From Heyndrickxia acidiproducens DSM 23148 (GTDB lineage: Bacteria; Bacillota; Bacilli; Bacillales; Bacillaceae_C): a stretch of DNA of 64,000 nucleotides. The first letter of the stretch is position 1, and each line of letters opens with the position of its first letter. The stretch lies in assembly GCF_000374345.1 (NCBI RefSeq), contig NZ_KB893982.1, positions 1-64,000 of the forward strand. The letters are read 5' to 3'. The position numbers were made by a program, and so were the translations under genes. The notes under the pieces were generated by a model that was given only the letters and a program-made list of their open reading frames with translations, was not told where the DNA came from and did not search any database. This document shows positions 48,507 through 56,574 of the stretch, one piece after another.

Positions 48507-48788
48507 TCAACTATTCATGTCCCTCTTGATATCTTCAATATCTTCTACAGTACATCCGGAAATTTCAGCAATCGTTTCAGAATCCATTCCTCTGTTTAAC
48601 ATGTTCCGGATCATCGCTTCACGAACTTCCCTTTTTCCTTCTTCTCGTCCAGCACGCCTTTCACCCATGATGTTCGAGAGCTGGTCACGCAAATATTTCA
48701 ACCTTGCTTCGTACAATACCTTGTTTTCCTGGTTGGCACTTAAGCTTTCCCATTCCTTGATCGCTTCACGCACTTCCTGTTCATTCAT
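48507..48788 (-). CDS. Stand-alone Rpn C-terminal cassette (RpnS-like)
   Basis: This 93-residue protein is nearly identical, over its first 50 or so residues, to the C-terminal part of the Rpn protein encoded just upstream (MNEQEVREAIKEWESLSANQ through GERRAGREEG). It then has its own tail, KREVREAMIRNML...SETIAEISG. It has no nuclease domain. GGAGG is eight bases before the ATG, exactly as for the internal start in the full gene. The duplicated unit starts at the stop codon of that gene. In E. coli, such C-terminal products (RpnS) inhibit the full-length nuclease; the same role here is inference. Confidence 0.75.
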   Translation of the reverse strand: MNEQEVREAIKEWESLSANQENKVLYEARLKYLRDQLSNIMGERRAGREEGKREVREAMIRNMLNRGMDSETIAEISGCTVEDIEDIKRDMNS

Positions 48789-48815
48789 CGCAAATTCCTC
48801 CAGTTCGTGGAAAAA

Positions 48816-49187
48816 TCACTTGCCATTCTCTATTTCCCGCTGAATTTTTTTGATTTCTTCAAGCGGATAGTCCAACATATTTGCAATCGTGTCGGGTGCG
48901 GTTCCATTGCTCAGCATTTTTCTAATTACAGCTTCCCGTTCTTTTTGAATACCTTCTTTTATGCCTTTATTTACGCCTTTTTTAACGCCTTCTTTTATAC
49001 CTTCTTTTATACCTTCTTTTATGCCTTCTTCTCTGCCTTCTTCTCGTCCAGCACGCCTTTCACCCATGATATTTGAGAGCTGGTCACGCAAATACTTTAA
49101 CCGCGCTTCGTACAATACCTTATTCTCCTGGTTGGCACTTAAGCTTTCCCATTCCTTGATCGCTTCACGCACTTCTTGTTCATTCAT
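48816..49187 (-). CDS. Intragenic RpnS-like product from internal start
   Basis: In-frame ATG 49187 (residue 212 of the long protein) is preceded at eight bases by GGAGG (49200-49196). It would yield the C-terminal 123 residues alone. The identical GGAGG and 8-base spacing recurs at the two downstream cassettes, arguing that translation starts here. The E. coli rpn genes encode such an internal small protein that antagonises the long one. Expression here is not proven. Confidence 0.6.
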   Translation of the reverse strand: MNEQEVREAIKEWESLSANQENKVLYEARLKYLRDQLSNIMGERRAGREEGREEGIKEGIKEGIKEGVKKGVNKGIKEGIQKEREAVIRKMLSNGTAPDTIANMLDYPLEEIKKIQREIENGK

Positions 49188-49820
49188 CGCAAATCCCTCC
49201 AGTTCATGGAAAATATTTGTGTCAATCGTCTTTTTGCGGTAATCCGCAGCGGAAAGCATCATCAGCCATGGGTATTCGGCAGATGGCTTCGCTTTCATCT
49301 CACGTCTGTATTTTTTCCATTTTACCATAAACTGCGATAAATCAAATGTGTGGAATTCCAGATGCGGGCTCCAAATGAAGTGCTCGTTATCCTCGTAAAG
49401 ATGAAAAACGTTGTGGAAGCTGTCGGTTTCGTGGGGAAAAAGCGGGTAGTTTAAGATGGAGATCATGATGGCAGGGACGAGTTCGGAGTAATTTTGTCCG
49501 GACTGTAATGATGATGAAAAAAGTTTTGACCAGTAATACAGCACCCGTTCCGGCATATCGTGCTGGTCTACCATTTGAATTTCCACATTAATCCTTTCAT
49601 CGTTGGAAGTGTAAACCAATACATCAAGCCGGCTTGTCTTGCCAACCTGCTCTGCCTTAATGAGTTCGGTGTTTTCGTATTGAACATCAGTAATCCGGTC
49701 GCGGCCTTGCCGATGCAGTAAATCGTTCAAAAAGGCAATCGTGATTTTCTTTCTGCTTGGGTGGCCGAATAGCTGTTTGAACATAAAGTCCATTTTGAGG
49801 TCGAGGTATTCTGTTGTCAT
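48816..49820 (-). CDS. Rpn-family nuclease (PD-(D/E)XK), full length
   Basis: This 334-residue protein has an N-terminal nuclease/'putative transposase' domain (YLDLKMDFMFKQLFG, then catalytic SRLDVLVYT and INVEIQ) and a helical C-terminal part. The latter contains tetrapeptide repeats (GIKEGIKEGIKEG) and ends in TIANMLDYPLEEIKKI. Rpn proteins promote recombination and act in phage defence in E. coli; they are not known to move DNA as true transposases. SD-like AAAGGA precedes ATG 49820. An internal in-frame start (49187) has a better ribosome site than the gene's own start. Two further copies of the C-terminal unit follow. Confidence 0.88.
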   Translation of the reverse strand: MTTEYLDLKMDFMFKQLFGHPSRKKITIAFLNDLLHRQGRDRITDVQYENTELIKAEQVGKTSRLDVLVYTSNDERINVEIQMVDQHDMPERVLYYWSKLFSSSLQSGQNYSELVPAIMISILNYPLFPHETDSFHNVFHLYEDNEHFIWSPHLEFHTFDLSQFMVKWKKYRREMKAKPSAEYPWLMMLSAADYRKKTIDTNIFHELEGFAMNEQEVREAIKEWESLSANQENKVLYEARLKYLRDQLSNIMGERRAGREEGREEGIKEGIKEGIKEGVKKGVNKGIKEGIQKEREAVIRKMLSNGTAPDTIANMLDYPLEEIKKIQREIENGK

Positions 49821-50020
49821 GGGGATCGGTCCTTTCAGGGGTTAGTATTATTTGAGATTGTATTGTATGAGGAATTGTATCGATTTATTCTATATTATCT
49901 AAAAACCAGAGCAGTGTCAATGAAATGGATGCCTTTTCATATTAGACAAAATTCGAGTGGTGACAGTACTCGAATTCTATTCGCCAACCCAATTAAAGGA
50001 ATTACAAATGGGGTTGGAAA

Positions 50021-50070
50021 GAAAAAAGCCCTGAAGCCGGATATGTTTAAGTTCCGGATTTCAGAGCTCC
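50021..50070 (-). terminator. Terminator after the rRNA methyltransferase gene
   Basis: On the minus strand, GAGCTCTGAAATCCGGA pairs with TCCGGCTTCAGGGCT and is followed by six Ts. Confidence 0.78.
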
Positions 50071-50077
50071 TTTATTT

Positions 50078-51481
50078 TTACAATTGTCCTTCATCGTTCA
50101 AAACAAGCAGCGCACAACACTCCACATGCACCGTATGAGGAAATAAATCCACCGGCTGCACGGCAGTCAACTGGTACCCGAATGGTTCCAGTTCCTTAAT
50201 ATCCGTGGCAAATGTATCGGGATTGCAGGAAACATAAACGATCCGCTGTGGTTTTGCGCGGCCAATTTTGCGCATGACTTTGCCGCCGGCACCCGAGCGC
50301 GGCGGATCAAGAAGCAGCAAATCCGGATTACCGAAGCTTTCCAGCACTTCATCGATCCCTTTGCGGGCATCTTTGGCGAGAAAATACGTGTTGGAGATCC
50401 CGTTGTCCTTCGCATTCCGTTTTGCCGATGCAATTGACGTTTCGACAATTTCAATCCCGACAAGTTTTCCGACACGGTCAGCAAACGGCAACGAGAAAGT
50501 GCCGACACCGCAGAAAAGATCGATCATTTTCTCTGCTTTTTTCGGCTGCCCCATTTCAATTGCAAGATCCACAAGTTTTTGCGCCTGTACCGGATTCGTT
50601 TGGAAGAATGTATCGAACCAGATTCGGTAACGGTAGCCGCCCATTTCATCGTAAATAAAATCGCGGCCGGACAGGACATGTGTCTTTTCAGCCTGCGTAC
50701 GGTCGGCCCATTGCGTATTTTCAAGCCAGATTAAACTTTTTACGTAAGGAAATTTATGCTCAATCCGATCCGTTAAATCGCGGGCTGCTTGTACCAAGTC
50801 TCCGGCTGGTGCTTCCGTAGCGAAAAGAGCCAGCATCATTTCTCCGGTTGCAAACGACTGGCGCACCATCAAATGCCGGAACAATCCTTCGTGCAGGTCC
50901 TTATCGTAACCTTTTAAGCCATGTTCTTTCACCCAGGCGGCTACTTCCATTGCTGCTTCCACCATTTCTGTGCCGGCAATCAGGCAGGTTTCAAGCGAAA
51001 TGATTTTCCGGAAATTTCCCTGCTCATGAAGGCCCATTGAACCATCCGGCGCAAACGTAAATTCCATTTTATTGCGGTAATGCCAGGGCTCGTCCATGCC
51101 GATCGTATAGCGGACAAGTTCAGGATCAAACCCTTGGGATGCAATCGCTTCTTTAACATGGGCCGTTTTTTGGTTCAGCTGCCCCTGATACTGCCAATGC
51201 TGCCACACACAGCCGCCGCAGCGGTCAAAATGCGGGCACGCGGGCGCAATTCTTTCCGGGTGGGCTTCGAGAATTTCTTCCGGAATCGCCTTTATCCGCC
51301 TTTTTTCTGGCCGGTCCGCCACAACGCGCACTTTTTCACCCGGAAGCGTCTGCGGAATCGTCAGCTTTAATTTTTTCGGGTTGCCGAACACATTTTCGCG
51401 CCAAACGACAGCCTGCCCGGAACCCTTTTTATCTAATTGGCGGATTTCAGTCACCAATGTTTCACCTTGTGTAATCTCCAA
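50078..51481 (-). CDS. 23S rRNA (uracil-C5)-methyltransferase, RlmD/RlmCD type
   Basis: This 467-residue SAM-dependent RNA methyltransferase has an N-terminal TRAM domain (about 1-60), iron-sulfur cysteines in CPHFDRCGGCVWQHW, the SAM motif DLFCGVGTFSLPFA, DPPRSGAG and the catalytic cysteine in VYVSCNPDTFATD. It is similar to B. subtilis YefA (RlmCD), which modifies U747 and U1939. The TTG start is nine bases after AAAGGAG. It is monocistronic. The leader 51482-51846 shows no gene. Confidence 0.92.
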   Translation of the reverse strand: MEITQGETLVTEIRQLDKKGSGQAVVWRENVFGNPKKLKLTIPQTLPGEKVRVVADRPEKRRIKAIPEEILEAHPERIAPACPHFDRCGGCVWQHWQYQGQLNQKTAHVKEAIASQGFDPELVRYTIGMDEPWHYRNKMEFTFAPDGSMGLHEQGNFRKIISLETCLIAGTEMVEAAMEVAAWVKEHGLKGYDKDLHEGLFRHLMVRQSFATGEMMLALFATEAPAGDLVQAARDLTDRIEHKFPYVKSLIWLENTQWADRTQAEKTHVLSGRDFIYDEMGGYRYRIWFDTFFQTNPVQAQKLVDLAIEMGQPKKAEKMIDLFCGVGTFSLPFADRVGKLVGIEIVETSIASAKRNAKDNGISNTYFLAKDARKGIDEVLESFGNPDLLLLDPPRSGAGGKVMRKIGRAKPQRIVYVSCNPDTFATDIKELEPFGYQLTAVQPVDLFPHTVHVECCALLVLNDEGQL

Positions 51482-51846
51482 TCCTGACTGCTCCTTTCAA
51501 AACTTAATTTATATCTTCATATGCCTGCGCATGATTAATCTTCAGGAACACACTTCAATAGTATAAAGGAACATTACGTATTTTGGAATGAGATAGACAT
51601 AGAAGTTTGCAAGAAGGTTCTCCTTTTGGTGATTGAGATTATAATAAGGATAATTTTTACATTTTCATTCACTACGGACGGTAAGTTAGCAACAATTTGT
51701 TTGATTATACATTTTGTTATGGTTGCGGCAGACAACGACAAATCGCCTTTTGTAGTAATGATCCGCTAAACGTGTCCAGTATGAATTGTATAACATTTTT
51801 TCTAACGGAAAGGTTAATACCAAATGATTTGAAAGGGTGATTAAAT

Positions 51847-52430
51847 ATGGGTGACGGCCAGGAAAAACTAATTAAAACCATGCAAGGAATTCAAACCCAT
51901 TTATTAAATACAGGAACAGACTATTGGGAGAAGTATTCAAGTTTTAATACATGGCAATTTTGGCTTACCATAGCCTTCTTACTTCTCCCATTAATCGCTC
52001 TATATTTTTTTATTGATAGAAAGAGGGCTCTTCCTTTAGGCTTTTCGGATTTAACATTCATGTATGGTTTTCTTACATCGACTCACTTGGCGGGATTAAT
52101 AATTATTGGTTTTACCCTTACAAAGTATTTCCTTTTTTCGTAACAAGTTTTGCACTTGATGTATCACTGATTCCGGTGTTGTACATGTTTGTTTATCAAT
52201 GGACACTGAATCATAAGAAAAATTATTATTCATTTATGATCCTGTTAAGTGCCTTTTTAGCATTTGTATTTAAGCCAGTATTGTCTATGTTGAATCTTTT
52301 TAAATTATACAACGGAGCAAACTATTTTCACCTTTTTATCGGTTACCTGTTAATTGCTTTCGTTTCAAAAATTATTACCAACCTTTTTATTTACTTTGAA
52401 AAGAATGGTGCTTACAAATCACAAAACTAA
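51847..52430 (+). pseudogene. CBO0543-family membrane protein, frameshifted
   Basis: Two fragments, 51847-52143 and 52176-52430, join into one multi-helix protein when the frame is shifted near 52039. Frame 1 gives WQFWLTIAFLLLPLIALYFF and RKRALPLG. Frame 2 continues LFGFNIHVWFSYIDSLGG, then YWFYPYKVFPFFV, LIPVLYMFVYQW and further helices, the usual order for CBO0543-type proteins (YP..P, P..YM.VYQ). A missing G in a GGG run at 52039-52040 would explain it. It may be a real inactivation or a sequencing error. Confidence 0.75.
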
Positions 52431-52444
52431 AACGGCTTATCTGC

Positions 52445-53644
52445 TTAGTGAATGCCTTCTTTTTTATACGCTTCAGCGAGCTTTCTGAATGCCGCAAGCG
52501 ACCGTTCAACTTTTTCCGTCGGGATGCAGTAAGCCATCCGGAAATATCCCGGACAGCCAAAACTATCTGCCGGCACGAGCAGCAAATCGTACTCAAGCGC
52601 TTTTTTGCAAAAGGCGACGGCGTCTTCTTCCAAAGCTTTCGGGAACATATAAAAAGTCCCGCCCGGCTTCACGCACGAAAATCCCAGATCGGTCAGCGCA
52701 TCATATAAAATATTCATATTGGTTTCGTACACAGACAAGTCCGCTGTCATGTCCGCCACCTCGGCTACAGCCAGCTGTATAATCGACGGCGGGCAGTTAT
52801 GGCCAATCCCTCTTGAAATCTGGCCGCACATATTTACAATCAGCTCCGCATCCGGGCATGCCGGGTTGACGGCAACATAACCGATTCGTTCGCCCGGAAG
52901 CGACAGCGATTTGCTGAAAGAGTAGCAAGTAATCGAGTTCGGGTGATATTTAGCAATGTATGGAGCCTCGACACCTTTAAAAACAATTTCCCGATATGGC
53001 TCATCTGAAATTAAATAGATTTCATGTCCGAATTCCCGTTCTTTTTCCTGCAGCAGTTGGGCGAGTTTTTGAATCGTTTCCGGTGAATAGACGACACCGG
53101 AAGGATTATTCGGTGAATTGATCAATACCGCTGTGACTTTTGCCGTCAGCATTTTTTCAAATGCTTCAAAGTTAATCTGAAAGTCGTCTGTATTGGGCGG
53201 GACCACTTTTAACACGGCGCCGGTTTGATTGACATATGGCGTGTATTCCGGGAAAAAGGGCGCAAATGTCAGCACTTCATCCCCTGCTGTCGTAACTGCC
53301 CGCAGCGCATGGGCAATCGCGCCGGCAGCCCCTGTCGTCATAAAAATATGTTCTTTACGGTAGCCCATATGAAAACGCCTGTTTAACGACTCGGCAATTT
53401 TTTCCCGAACCGATGTAATTCCGAGACTCGGGCTGTAGCCATGGACAGTGGAAGGTTCAGGGCTTTGGGCCAGTTCAACCAGTTTATTGGTAAATGCCTG
53501 CGGAACCGGCACAAACGGATTGCCAAGGCTGTAGTCAAAAACATTTTCAGAACCGATTTCTTTTGCCCGCTCAGCACCATACTCAGCTATTTCCCGAATC
53601 ACGGATTTCTGCCCGAGCATTTGTTTATATTTTTCAGCAATCAT
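52445..53644 (-). CDS. Class I/II PLP-dependent aminotransferase (aspartate-type)
   Basis: This 399-residue fold-type I aminotransferase has the SLGNPFVPVP start, the MTTGAAGAIAHALRA cofactor loop, LINSPNNPSGVVYS, ISDEPYRE and the Schiff-base lysine in YSFSKSLSLPGERIGY. The C-terminal FRMAYCIPTEKVE carries the carboxylate-binding arginine. Family and substrate within the aspartate/aromatic/alanine group remain open. It stands alone; the 14 bases from the CBO0543 fragment leave no separate terminator. Confidence 0.88.
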   Translation of the reverse strand: MIAEKYKQMLGQKSVIREIAEYGAERAKEIGSENVFDYSLGNPFVPVPQAFTNKLVELAQSPEPSTVHGYSPSLGITSVREKIAESLNRRFHMGYRKEHIFMTTGAAGAIAHALRAVTTAGDEVLTFAPFFPEYTPYVNQTGAVLKVVPPNTDDFQINFEAFEKMLTAKVTAVLINSPNNPSGVVYSPETIQKLAQLLQEKEREFGHEIYLISDEPYREIVFKGVEAPYIAKYHPNSITCYSFSKSLSLPGERIGYVAVNPACPDAELIVNMCGQISRGIGHNCPPSIIQLAVAEVADMTADLSVYETNMNILYDALTDLGFSCVKPGGTFYMFPKALEEDAVAFCKKALEYDLLLVPADSFGCPGYFRMAYCIPTEKVERSLAAFRKLAEAYKKEGIH

Positions 53645-53938
53645 TTAACTTCAGCTCCCCTTATATAAAAGTCAGCGACTTCTTTTTTATGTTAACTATA
53701 CCATATTTCATGCGTTTCTTAATATAAAATATTCGAAATTTATTTCACTTTTATAGCAGGCCATAAAAGTTCAAATGGGCAGGCTTGCATGATGCAGGTC
53801 ACAATGGCGTTGCAACAAGACACCTGAGATTTTAGCCTTTGTTAGGATTTTCATCAGTGGAGGATGAAGGAAAACCCCACTGATGGAAGTTTCACTTTAC
53901 CGTCGAAAGGAATGGCTGCAGCTTTTTATTTCTTTTTG

Positions 53939-53967
53939 TTTACAACGTAACAGTGTTATGTTATATT
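53939..53967 (+). promoter_or_regulatory. yhbDEF promoter with inverted repeat in the spacer
   Basis: TTTACA (53939-53944) and TATATT (53962-53967) are 17 bp apart. An inverted repeat AACGTAACA-G-TGTTATGTT (53944-53962, one mismatch) fills the whole spacer. Such placement is typical of a regulator acting at the promoter. The first gene product has a MerR-like HTH, so self-regulation is a natural guess. 53645-53938 holds nothing else I can support. Confidence 0.6.
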
Positions 53968-53994
53968 TAAGGCATCATAAGGGGTGAGTAAAAA

Positions 53995-54621
53995 ATGGAT
54001 GAGGATTTAATCTCCAAAAAAGATTTACTTGAAGAAACCGGAATTTCCTACGGCCAGCTGTACCGCTGGAAAAGGAAAAATCTGATTCCGGAGAACTGGT
54101 TTATCCGCAAATCAACGTTCACCGGCCAGGAAACCTTTTTCCCGCGCGCACGCATCCTTGAACGCATAGCAAGGATTCAGTCGATGAAAGAGAACCTTTC
54201 ACTCGATGAGCTGGCGAAGATGTTCTCCCCCGGCGGCGGCAAACTGGCCGGTAGAGAAGAAATCATCAAACGCGGGATTGCTTCGGAATATGTCATGAAT
54301 TTTTATTTGGAGCAAACGAATACAGCGGAACATTCATTTTCCTTTGAAGAAATTTTAATGGTCTACATTCTTGAAAAACTATTGCACGCTGGAGAAATTA
54401 ATATTGAAGAAGGAAAAATGATCCTCCGGTTATTGCAAGCTACAAATGGGAAAGCAATTTATACTGACGAAACACAGTTATGGATCATCCGTAAGCTGGG
54501 CATCTCCTCCTGCTTCCTGGCAAATAAAGCTGAAGAGATTGTGTTTGAAAAAGATACGAAAGTCGTTGCAAAAATCGACTTTATGCATGTATCAGAAGAA
54601 TTAAAGATCAATTTTTTATAA
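53995..54621 (+). CDS. yhbD: MerR-like HTH protein (YhbD type)
   Basis: This 208-residue protein begins with a MerR-type winged HTH (SKKDLLEETGISYGQLYRWK) and continues with a helical domain (DUF4004 family). It is followed by two bactofilin-like genes exactly as in B. subtilis yhbD-yhbE-yhbF. It probably regulates the cluster. GGGGTGAG lies upstream of the ATG. Effector unknown. Confidence 0.85.
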   Translation: MDEDLISKKDLLEETGISYGQLYRWKRKNLIPENWFIRKSTFTGQETFFPRARILERIARIQSMKENLSLDELAKMFSPGGGKLAGREEIIKRGIASEYVMNFYLEQTNTAEHSFSFEEILMVYILEKLLHAGEINIEEGKMILRLLQATNGKAIYTDETQLWIIRKLGISSCFLANKAEEIVFEKDTKVVAKIDFMHVSEELKINFL

Positions 54622-54638
54622 CAGGCGGTGGGTAAAAG

Positions 54639-55355
54639 ATGAACAAAGTGAATAAAGGAAATCTTATCATAAACGGAGTCGGATCTTCGAATGGCGGGAC
54701 TTTTCAAACTGTGGCGGTGAGTGGAAAAAGCACCGTAAATAGCGATATTGAATGCGAAGTTTTGGAATCGAATGGGGTTGCTTCTTTCAAGGGTAACATT
54801 GTTTCACAAACGGTTCGGATCAATGGGACGACAACCATTGCAGGCAGCCTTGACACTGAAAAGATAAGCATTGAAGGTGTCGCAAAAATAAAGAAAGATG
54901 TAACAGCTGCTGCTTTGCAAATTTCAGGAAGCGGCTCCTTTGGCGGAACAGTCCGTTGTGATTCTATCAAAATCGAAGGACGCGCGGCGATTGCGGAAAA
55001 CTGTGAAGCGGAAACCGTTTATATACGGGGGCCTGTTAAAATCGGCGGGGAACTGAATGCCGACCACATTTTGCTGGAACCTTTCGGGCGCTGTACGATT
55101 CAGGAAATCGGCGGGCAAAGTATCACAGTAAAAAAGGATGCTTCTTTTTCAAGCTGGCTCAAACCGTTCTTCCCAACCACCCTATCGGTCAATAGTATCG
55201 AGGGTGACGAAATTGATTTGGAAGTAACCGCCGCAAAAGTGGTCCGCGGGCGGAATGTGAAGATCGGCAAAAAATGTGAAGTTGATCTTGTCGAGTACAC
55301 AGGCACTTTTCAAAAAGATGATGGTGCAACAGTGAAGAAATCCAGAAAAATATAA
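54639..55355 (+). CDS. yhbE: Bactofilin-like polymer-forming protein (YhbE type)
   Basis: This 238-residue protein is built of repeated beta-helix rungs (for example GSSNGGTFQTVAVSGKSTV, ISGSGSFGGTVRCDSIKIEG), the bactofilin pattern. It probably forms filaments at the membrane or in sporulating cells. It has no transmembrane segment. It lies 17 bases after yhbD and 11 before yhbF. Its B. subtilis counterpart is in an operon transcribed in sporulation-related conditions. Confidence 0.85.
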   Translation: MNKVNKGNLIINGVGSSNGGTFQTVAVSGKSTVNSDIECEVLESNGVASFKGNIVSQTVRINGTTTIAGSLDTEKISIEGVAKIKKDVTAAALQISGSGSFGGTVRCDSIKIEGRAAIAENCEAETVYIRGPVKIGGELNADHILLEPFGRCTIQEIGGQSITVKKDASFSSWLKPFFPTTLSVNSIEGDEIDLEVTAAKVVRGRNVKIGKKCEVDLVEYTGTFQKDDGATVKKSRKI

Positions 55356-55366
55356 AGGAAGGCTGT

Positions 55367-56089
55367 GTGGAAAATATGCAAAGAAACAATTTGACCGTGA
55401 ACGGCTCTGGAAGCTTTGGCGGCGGAATGTACGGGAAAGTAAAAGTGAACGGCGAAGCAGAAATTGTGGATCATCTTGACTGCCTGCACTTCACCATTAA
55501 CGGCACAAGCAAAGTGGCTGGTGATATCAAAGCGGAATGTCTGTCCGTACACGGGGAGGCAGGATTTGACGGGACTTTACAGGCAGATAAAGCGAGCGTA
55601 TTAGGAACATGCAAAATTGGAAAAAATGCGCATATCCAAGATTGTGTGGTGCGCGGTTCGCTTGAAATTGACGGAAACTATAATGGAGATAAAGCAGAGA
55701 TCAAGGGGCTGCTTGTGGTAAAAAACGACCTCGAAGCGGAAACCTTTATCTCAAAGGGTCAGTTTCAAGTTGGCGGCTTGTTAAATGCAGATGAAATTGA
55801 GATTTCGCTGAGATATAAACATAGCCATGCAGGTGAAATCGGCGGTAAGAAAATCAATGTCAAGGTACAGAACGGATTGGCCAATATGTTTCATGCCAGT
55901 AAGAAACGGCTGCTGTTGCAGGCCTCTGCTATTGAAGGCGATGATATATATCTGGAGAATACGGAAGCAGATACCGTCCGCGGGCAAAATATCGAGATCG
56001 GGCCGGGCTGCCGGATTCGTTTGGTTGAATACGAAGAAAAACTCAAAGTTTTAGAGGATGCTGTTGTGCAGGAGAAACAAAAACTTTAA
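55367..56089 (+). CDS. yhbF: Bactofilin-like polymer-forming protein (YhbF type)
   Basis: This 240-residue paralogue of the preceding gene has the same beta-helix rungs (NLTVNGSGSFGGGMYGKVKV, VRGSLEIDGNYNGDKAEIKG). The GTG start is placed about seven bases after AAAGGA; an ATG three codons on has a poorer spacing. The two YhbE/F proteins likely co-assemble (inference). Repeat array 3 begins about 80 bases downstream. Confidence 0.85.
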   Translation: MENMQRNNLTVNGSGSFGGGMYGKVKVNGEAEIVDHLDCLHFTINGTSKVAGDIKAECLSVHGEAGFDGTLQADKASVLGTCKIGKNAHIQDCVVRGSLEIDGNYNGDKAEIKGLLVVKNDLEAETFISKGQFQVGGLLNADEIEISLRYKHSHAGEIGGKKINVKVQNGLANMFHASKKRLLLQASAIEGDDIYLENTEADTVRGQNIEIGPGCRIRLVEYEEKLKVLEDAVVQEKQKL

Positions 56090-56167
56090 CCTGTACTGTT
56101 TGTTTAAATGACATAATTCATATCCTTTTTTATTGTCATATATGTTTTTTCGTCCTTCATATCCCCG

Positions 56168-56531
56168 GTGAACGACCGTTGCTCCGGGCACTTGCCTGGT
56201 CCGGGCTTTCATAGCCCAGATGAACGACCGTTTCCCCGGGCACTTGCCTGATTCGGGCTTTCATATCCCCAATGAACGACCGTTGCTCCAGGCACTTGCC
56301 TGATTCGGGCTTTCATATCCCCAATGAACGACCGTTTCCCCGGGCATTTGCCTGGTCCGGGCTTTCATTAACCCGATGAGCGACCGTTGCTACGGGCATT
56401 TGCCTGGTCCGGGCTTTCATATCCCCAATGAACGACCGTTTCCCCGGGCACTTGCCTGGTTCGGGCTTTCATAACCCTAATGAACGACCGTTTCTGTCGT
56501 ACTTCACCCATTTCGGGCTTTCATCGGATAA
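56168..56531. repeat. 52-bp tandem repeat array 3 (seven units)
   Basis: Units start at 56168, 56220, 56272, 56324, 56376, 56428 and 56480, exactly 52 bp apart. The common motif is ATGAACGACCGTTnCyCCGGGC, then TTGCCTG and CGGGCTTTCAT. The junction kernel is again TTCAT-N7-ATGAA. The last unit is diverged. It lies between yhbF and a strong terminator. Confidence 0.95.
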
Positions 56532-56535
56532 ACGT

Positions 56536-56574
56536 AAAAAGCAGTGCGATAAATGTTTATCGCACTGCTTTTTG
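56536..56574. terminator. Strong terminator after array 3
   Basis: AAAAAGCAGTGCGATAAA pairs with TTTATCGCACTGCTTTTT around a two-base loop. It is about 450 bases after yhbF, so the array is probably transcribed with yhbDEF. Confidence 0.88.

Noticed and set aside
48816-49820. Rpn gene as an insertion sequence
   Set aside because: 'Putative transposase' is a family label. There are no terminal inverted repeats or target duplications at either side.
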